Assembly (NCBI RefSeq): GCF_019969845.1
Contig: NZ_JAHXYR010000002.1
Coordinates: 620,001-684,000 of the forward strand
DNA: 64,000 bases
DNA from: Sphingobacterium sp. GVS05A
Lineage (GTDB): Bacteria; Bacteroidota; Bacteroidia; Sphingobacteriales; Sphingobacteriaceae
Direction: 5' to 3'
Notes under the pieces: model-generated
What the model saw: only the letters and a program-made list of their open reading frames with translations
Told to the model about the DNA's origin: nothing
The model's database searches: none
Part shown: positions 61,739-64,000 of the stretch, one piece after another
Layout of the letters: each line of letters opens with the position of its first letter
How positions within the stretch are numbered: position 1 is the stretch's first letter
Position numbers and translations under genes: made by a program

Positions 61739-61746
61739 CAAATATA
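61739..61746 (-). promoter_or_regulatory. atp operon promoter -7 box
   Basis: TATATTTG is a perfect TAnnTTTG box 22 nt before the TTG start of atpZ, with a TTG 22 nt further upstream that overlaps the last codons of the helicase gene. Confidence 0.6.
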
Positions 61747-61765
61747 CATCATAAATCCTTACCCA

Positions 61766-63991
61766 CTACAATCCTAAAACTTTTTGTCCAATTTTAATAT
61801 CCGGATAATCAATATCTGCACCCAACAGCATCTTCAGTTCGGAAGATGATTTGTCTGGATTTGCTCGAATAACATCAAGAATGCGGTCAAGCTTTTCTTG
61901 ATCAATTAATTCCGTTGCCTCTACCTCTGTCCCTACAAAATTAATCAGATGCCCATAGATGGTACCAGCAACCATCCCACGCTTGCCCGCAATATCAGCG
62001 ATAGTCATCCCCTCTTTAAACATTTCTAACGAAATATCCTTTGTATCCAGTTTTTTAGCTCCTTCTTCGTCAGCGCTTTGTGCCGCCAATTCATCTTTTT
62101 CTTTTGTCTTAACCTGAGCAGCTACATCAAGCATGGCTGTTTGAAAATCTTCTCTTTTGGACAGCGTTTCAGCAATAATTAGACAATGCTGCAACTGCTC
62201 ACGTTTTCTCTTATAATCCAACAATATTGCTTTCAACTCATCAACATATTTCTTTGTCCGCTTGCGAATCTGGTATTCCTCAATATGCTTTGTCAGGGCC
62301 GCAATAAGATCCTTATCCATCCGTGGTAAAAACCAATTTACAGCAGCAGTAGAACGCTCACAAATCAGGTCATAGTCAATCGCATCCTTATCTCTAAGGA
62401 GTTCATAAAGGACAACAATAAATTTGTGGGCCACTTTCTCTTGTGTCTGGAGCTGTTTAACGATCTCCTGGAAAAATTGAACAGCCTGCTCTTTCCCATC
62501 GATATTGCGTTCATCCATTGATTTCAGCAGCTCCGAAGTTTCCACCAAGAGGCCATCCCATCGAAAACCATTCATCAAAATCTGCCCCAGATAATTTCGT
62601 TGGCACTGTTCCAAAATTTCGTTAATACTGAATTGGGAATGTGCACGTTGTGCAAACTCGACCACCTGATAATCTGTACGGATGGCATAAGATGGAATAA
62701 CTGATTTAAGTACAAGCCCATCCAAGCTCGTCAAACGGCTTAACGCAACATAAACCTGTCCAGCCGCAAATGAGGTACCCGCATCAATAATTGCTTTCTG
62801 AAAAGTCAGACCCTGGCTCTTATGGATTGTAATAGCCCAGGCCAGTCGCAAAGGAAATTGAGAAAATGTACCCAGGATCTCCTCTTTGATTTGATCCTGG
62901 CCTTTATCATAATTGTAACGGATATTTTCCCAGGTCTCTCTTTTGACCGTCACCTCTTCAGAGCCGTCAGGAAAAGTGACTGATACTGTTCCTTGTACTG
63001 TATCAATATGTTTTACAGTACCGATCTTACCATTGTAATACTTCCGTTCATCACCGGAATCATTCCGGATGAACATCACCTGCGCTCCTATTTTTAAGGA
63101 TAGCGTTTCCTCGGCAGGATAAGACCCTTGTGCAAAGTCATCTTTCACAACCGCTTTTAAGTTGAGCATCTTTCCAGACAACGAAGCCAGTTTTGCACTG
63201 TTGATCTCATCGGCATTCCGATTGTGGGATGTCAATGTAATATATTGCTCCTCCTCTTTTGGTACAAAATCCTGTTTGTAATAACCATTTAAAGTAGTTA
63301 GCATTTCACTGGTACATTGATTATTCCGTATTGCATTCAAGATCGAAATAAACCCTTCATCCTGCTGACGATAAATCTTATTAAGCTCTAGCATGACCAA
63401 GGGGCTGTCCCTTAGAATCTTTGCATTGAAGAAAAATACAGACGAATAATGATCACGGAGAATATTCCATTCTGCATCTTTGACCACGGGAGGCAATTGA
63501 TATAAATCGCCAATAAACAAGACCTGTAATCCACCGAAAGGACGCATATCGCGACGAACAGATTGTAATATCACATTGATCGCATCCAATGTATCAGCCC
63601 GTACCATCGAAACCTCATCGATAATCAATAATTCTAGTTCCTGTAGAATCGCCCGCCGTTGTTTTGTTAGCTTTATTGTACTGAACAAACGCGATTTATT
63701 ATAAATATGACTATCCTGCTCATCCCAGCGCAACTCATAATCTTCAACAAACGTTCCGAAAGGAAGCCAAAACAGGGAGTGTAGGGTTGTCCCACCCGCA
63801 TTCATGGCAGCTACTCCTGTTGGTGCAGTAATCGCCATTTTCTTATAGCTATGCTCACGAATATACTTCAAGAAAGTCGTCTTTCCCGTACCTGCTTTTC
63901 CTGTAATAAATACATTCTGATTGGTTTGGTTAACAAATGCAACAGCCTGCATAAATGCTGTGTTTTCTCGATCGACTTGAAAATTTGACAT
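61766..63991 (-). CDS. PIF1/RecD-like SF1 helicase with C-terminal HTH
   Basis: The 741-residue protein has Walker A GKAGTGKTTF (31-40), APTGVAAMNAGGTTLHSLF (motif Ia), LLIIDEVSMV (Walker B), and later motifs including AWAITIHKSQGLTFQKAI and YVALSRLTSLDGLVL. The last 90 residues form a helix-turn-helix domain of the kind seen at the end of RecQ proteins (EMFKEGMTIADIAGKRGM). It probably unwinds DNA 5' to 3' in repair or replication. The start is complete; 9 bp of upstream sequence remain. Confidence 0.88.
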   Translation of the reverse strand: MSNFQVDRENTAFMQAVAFVNQTNQNVFITGKAGTGKTTFLKYIREHSYKKMAITAPTGVAAMNAGGTTLHSLFWLPFGTFVEDYELRWDEQDSHIYNKSRLFSTIKLTKQRRAILQELELLIIDEVSMVRADTLDAINVILQSVRRDMRPFGGLQVLFIGDLYQLPPVVKDAEWNILRDHYSSVFFFNAKILRDSPLVMLELNKIYRQQDEGFISILNAIRNNQCTSEMLTTLNGYYKQDFVPKEEEQYITLTSHNRNADEINSAKLASLSGKMLNLKAVVKDDFAQGSYPAEETLSLKIGAQVMFIRNDSGDERKYYNGKIGTVKHIDTVQGTVSVTFPDGSEEVTVKRETWENIRYNYDKGQDQIKEEILGTFSQFPLRLAWAITIHKSQGLTFQKAIIDAGTSFAAGQVYVALSRLTSLDGLVLKSVIPSYAIRTDYQVVEFAQRAHSQFSINEILEQCQRNYLGQILMNGFRWDGLLVETSELLKSMDERNIDGKEQAVQFFQEIVKQLQTQEKVAHKFIVVLYELLRDKDAIDYDLICERSTAAVNWFLPRMDKDLIAALTKHIEEYQIRKRTKKYVDELKAILLDYKRKREQLQHCLIIAETLSKREDFQTAMLDVAAQVKTKEKDELAAQSADEEGAKKLDTKDISLEMFKEGMTIADIAGKRGMVAGTIYGHLINFVGTEVEATELIDQEKLDRILDVIRANPDKSSSELKMLLGADIDYPDIKIGQKVLGL

Positions 63992-64000
63992 ATCCTGAAA

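Overview
The window looks like chromosomal backbone of a member of Bacteroidota, most likely Sphingobacteriaceae close to Sphingobacterium. What supports this: a SusC/SusD pair with an ECF sigma and FecR anti-sigma, RagB/RagA-type and PF14905-type outer-membrane proteins, DUF4292, DUF4476 and DUF1080 proteins, a PNGase F relative, ATP synthase genes without atpD/atpC alongside, an rplM-rpsI-rpsB-tsf block, and promoters of the TAnnTTTG type with almost no Shine-Dalgarno sequences. The genus is inferred; no 16S gene is present. There is no prophage, insertion sequence or CRISPR array.

Layout. 0-4.9 kb: the end of a gene cluster with a repeat-built single-pass membrane protein and a small secreted Spy/CpxP-like protein, then a class III aminotransferase, a Tat-exported SGNH hydrolase and an MFS exporter. 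4.9-11.5 kb: an RlmI-type rRNA methyltransferase and the complete threonine operon thrA-thrB-thrC on the minus strand. A 21-codon leader peptide rich in Thr and Ile, followed by a perfect intrinsic terminator, precedes thrA. 11.8-19 kb: cell-envelope genes (NlpC/P60 peptidase, MltD-like transglycosylase, TatA, EnvC-like protein, DUF4292 lipoprotein, TPR protein) and a PyrR-like phosphoribosyltransferase. 19-22 kb: rplM, rpsI, rpsB and tsf; rpsB carries an unusually perfect Shine-Dalgarno sequence. 22-29.2 kb: a dienoyl-CoA-reductase-like SDR, an AraC regulator, two small hypotheticals, an ABC exporter and a secreted PNGase F-family protein.

29.4-37.1 kb: two near-identical CAT-anticodon tRNAs, a START-like protein, an LptF/G permease, ribBA, a DCC protein, an aldehyde dehydrogenase, a DUF4476 protein and HemJ. 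37.2-46.7 kb: a minus-strand polysaccharide-utilisation-type locus: ECF sigma, FecR, SusC with an STN domain, SusD, a two-gene LysO-type transporter and a GH63-like lipoprotein, the last genes overlapping or nearly abutting. 47-50 kb: hemE, a TPR protein and an OmpR/histidine-kinase pair. 50-55.8 kb: a HAD nucleotidase, a DUF1080 protein, a large beta-barrel protein, ClpS and a KAS III-like synthase. 55.9-61.7 kb: the ATP synthase operon atpZ/I-B-E-F-H-A-G. 61.8-64 kb: a PIF1/RecD-type helicase with a C-terminal helix-turn-helix.

The strongest regulatory observation is the threonine leader/attenuator. Also notable: a recurring arrangement in which a TAnnTTTG -7 box lies only 3-5 nt before the ATG (probable leaderless mRNAs), the LysO-like transporter inside the SusCD operon, and structured intercistronic hairpins in the ATP synthase operon.
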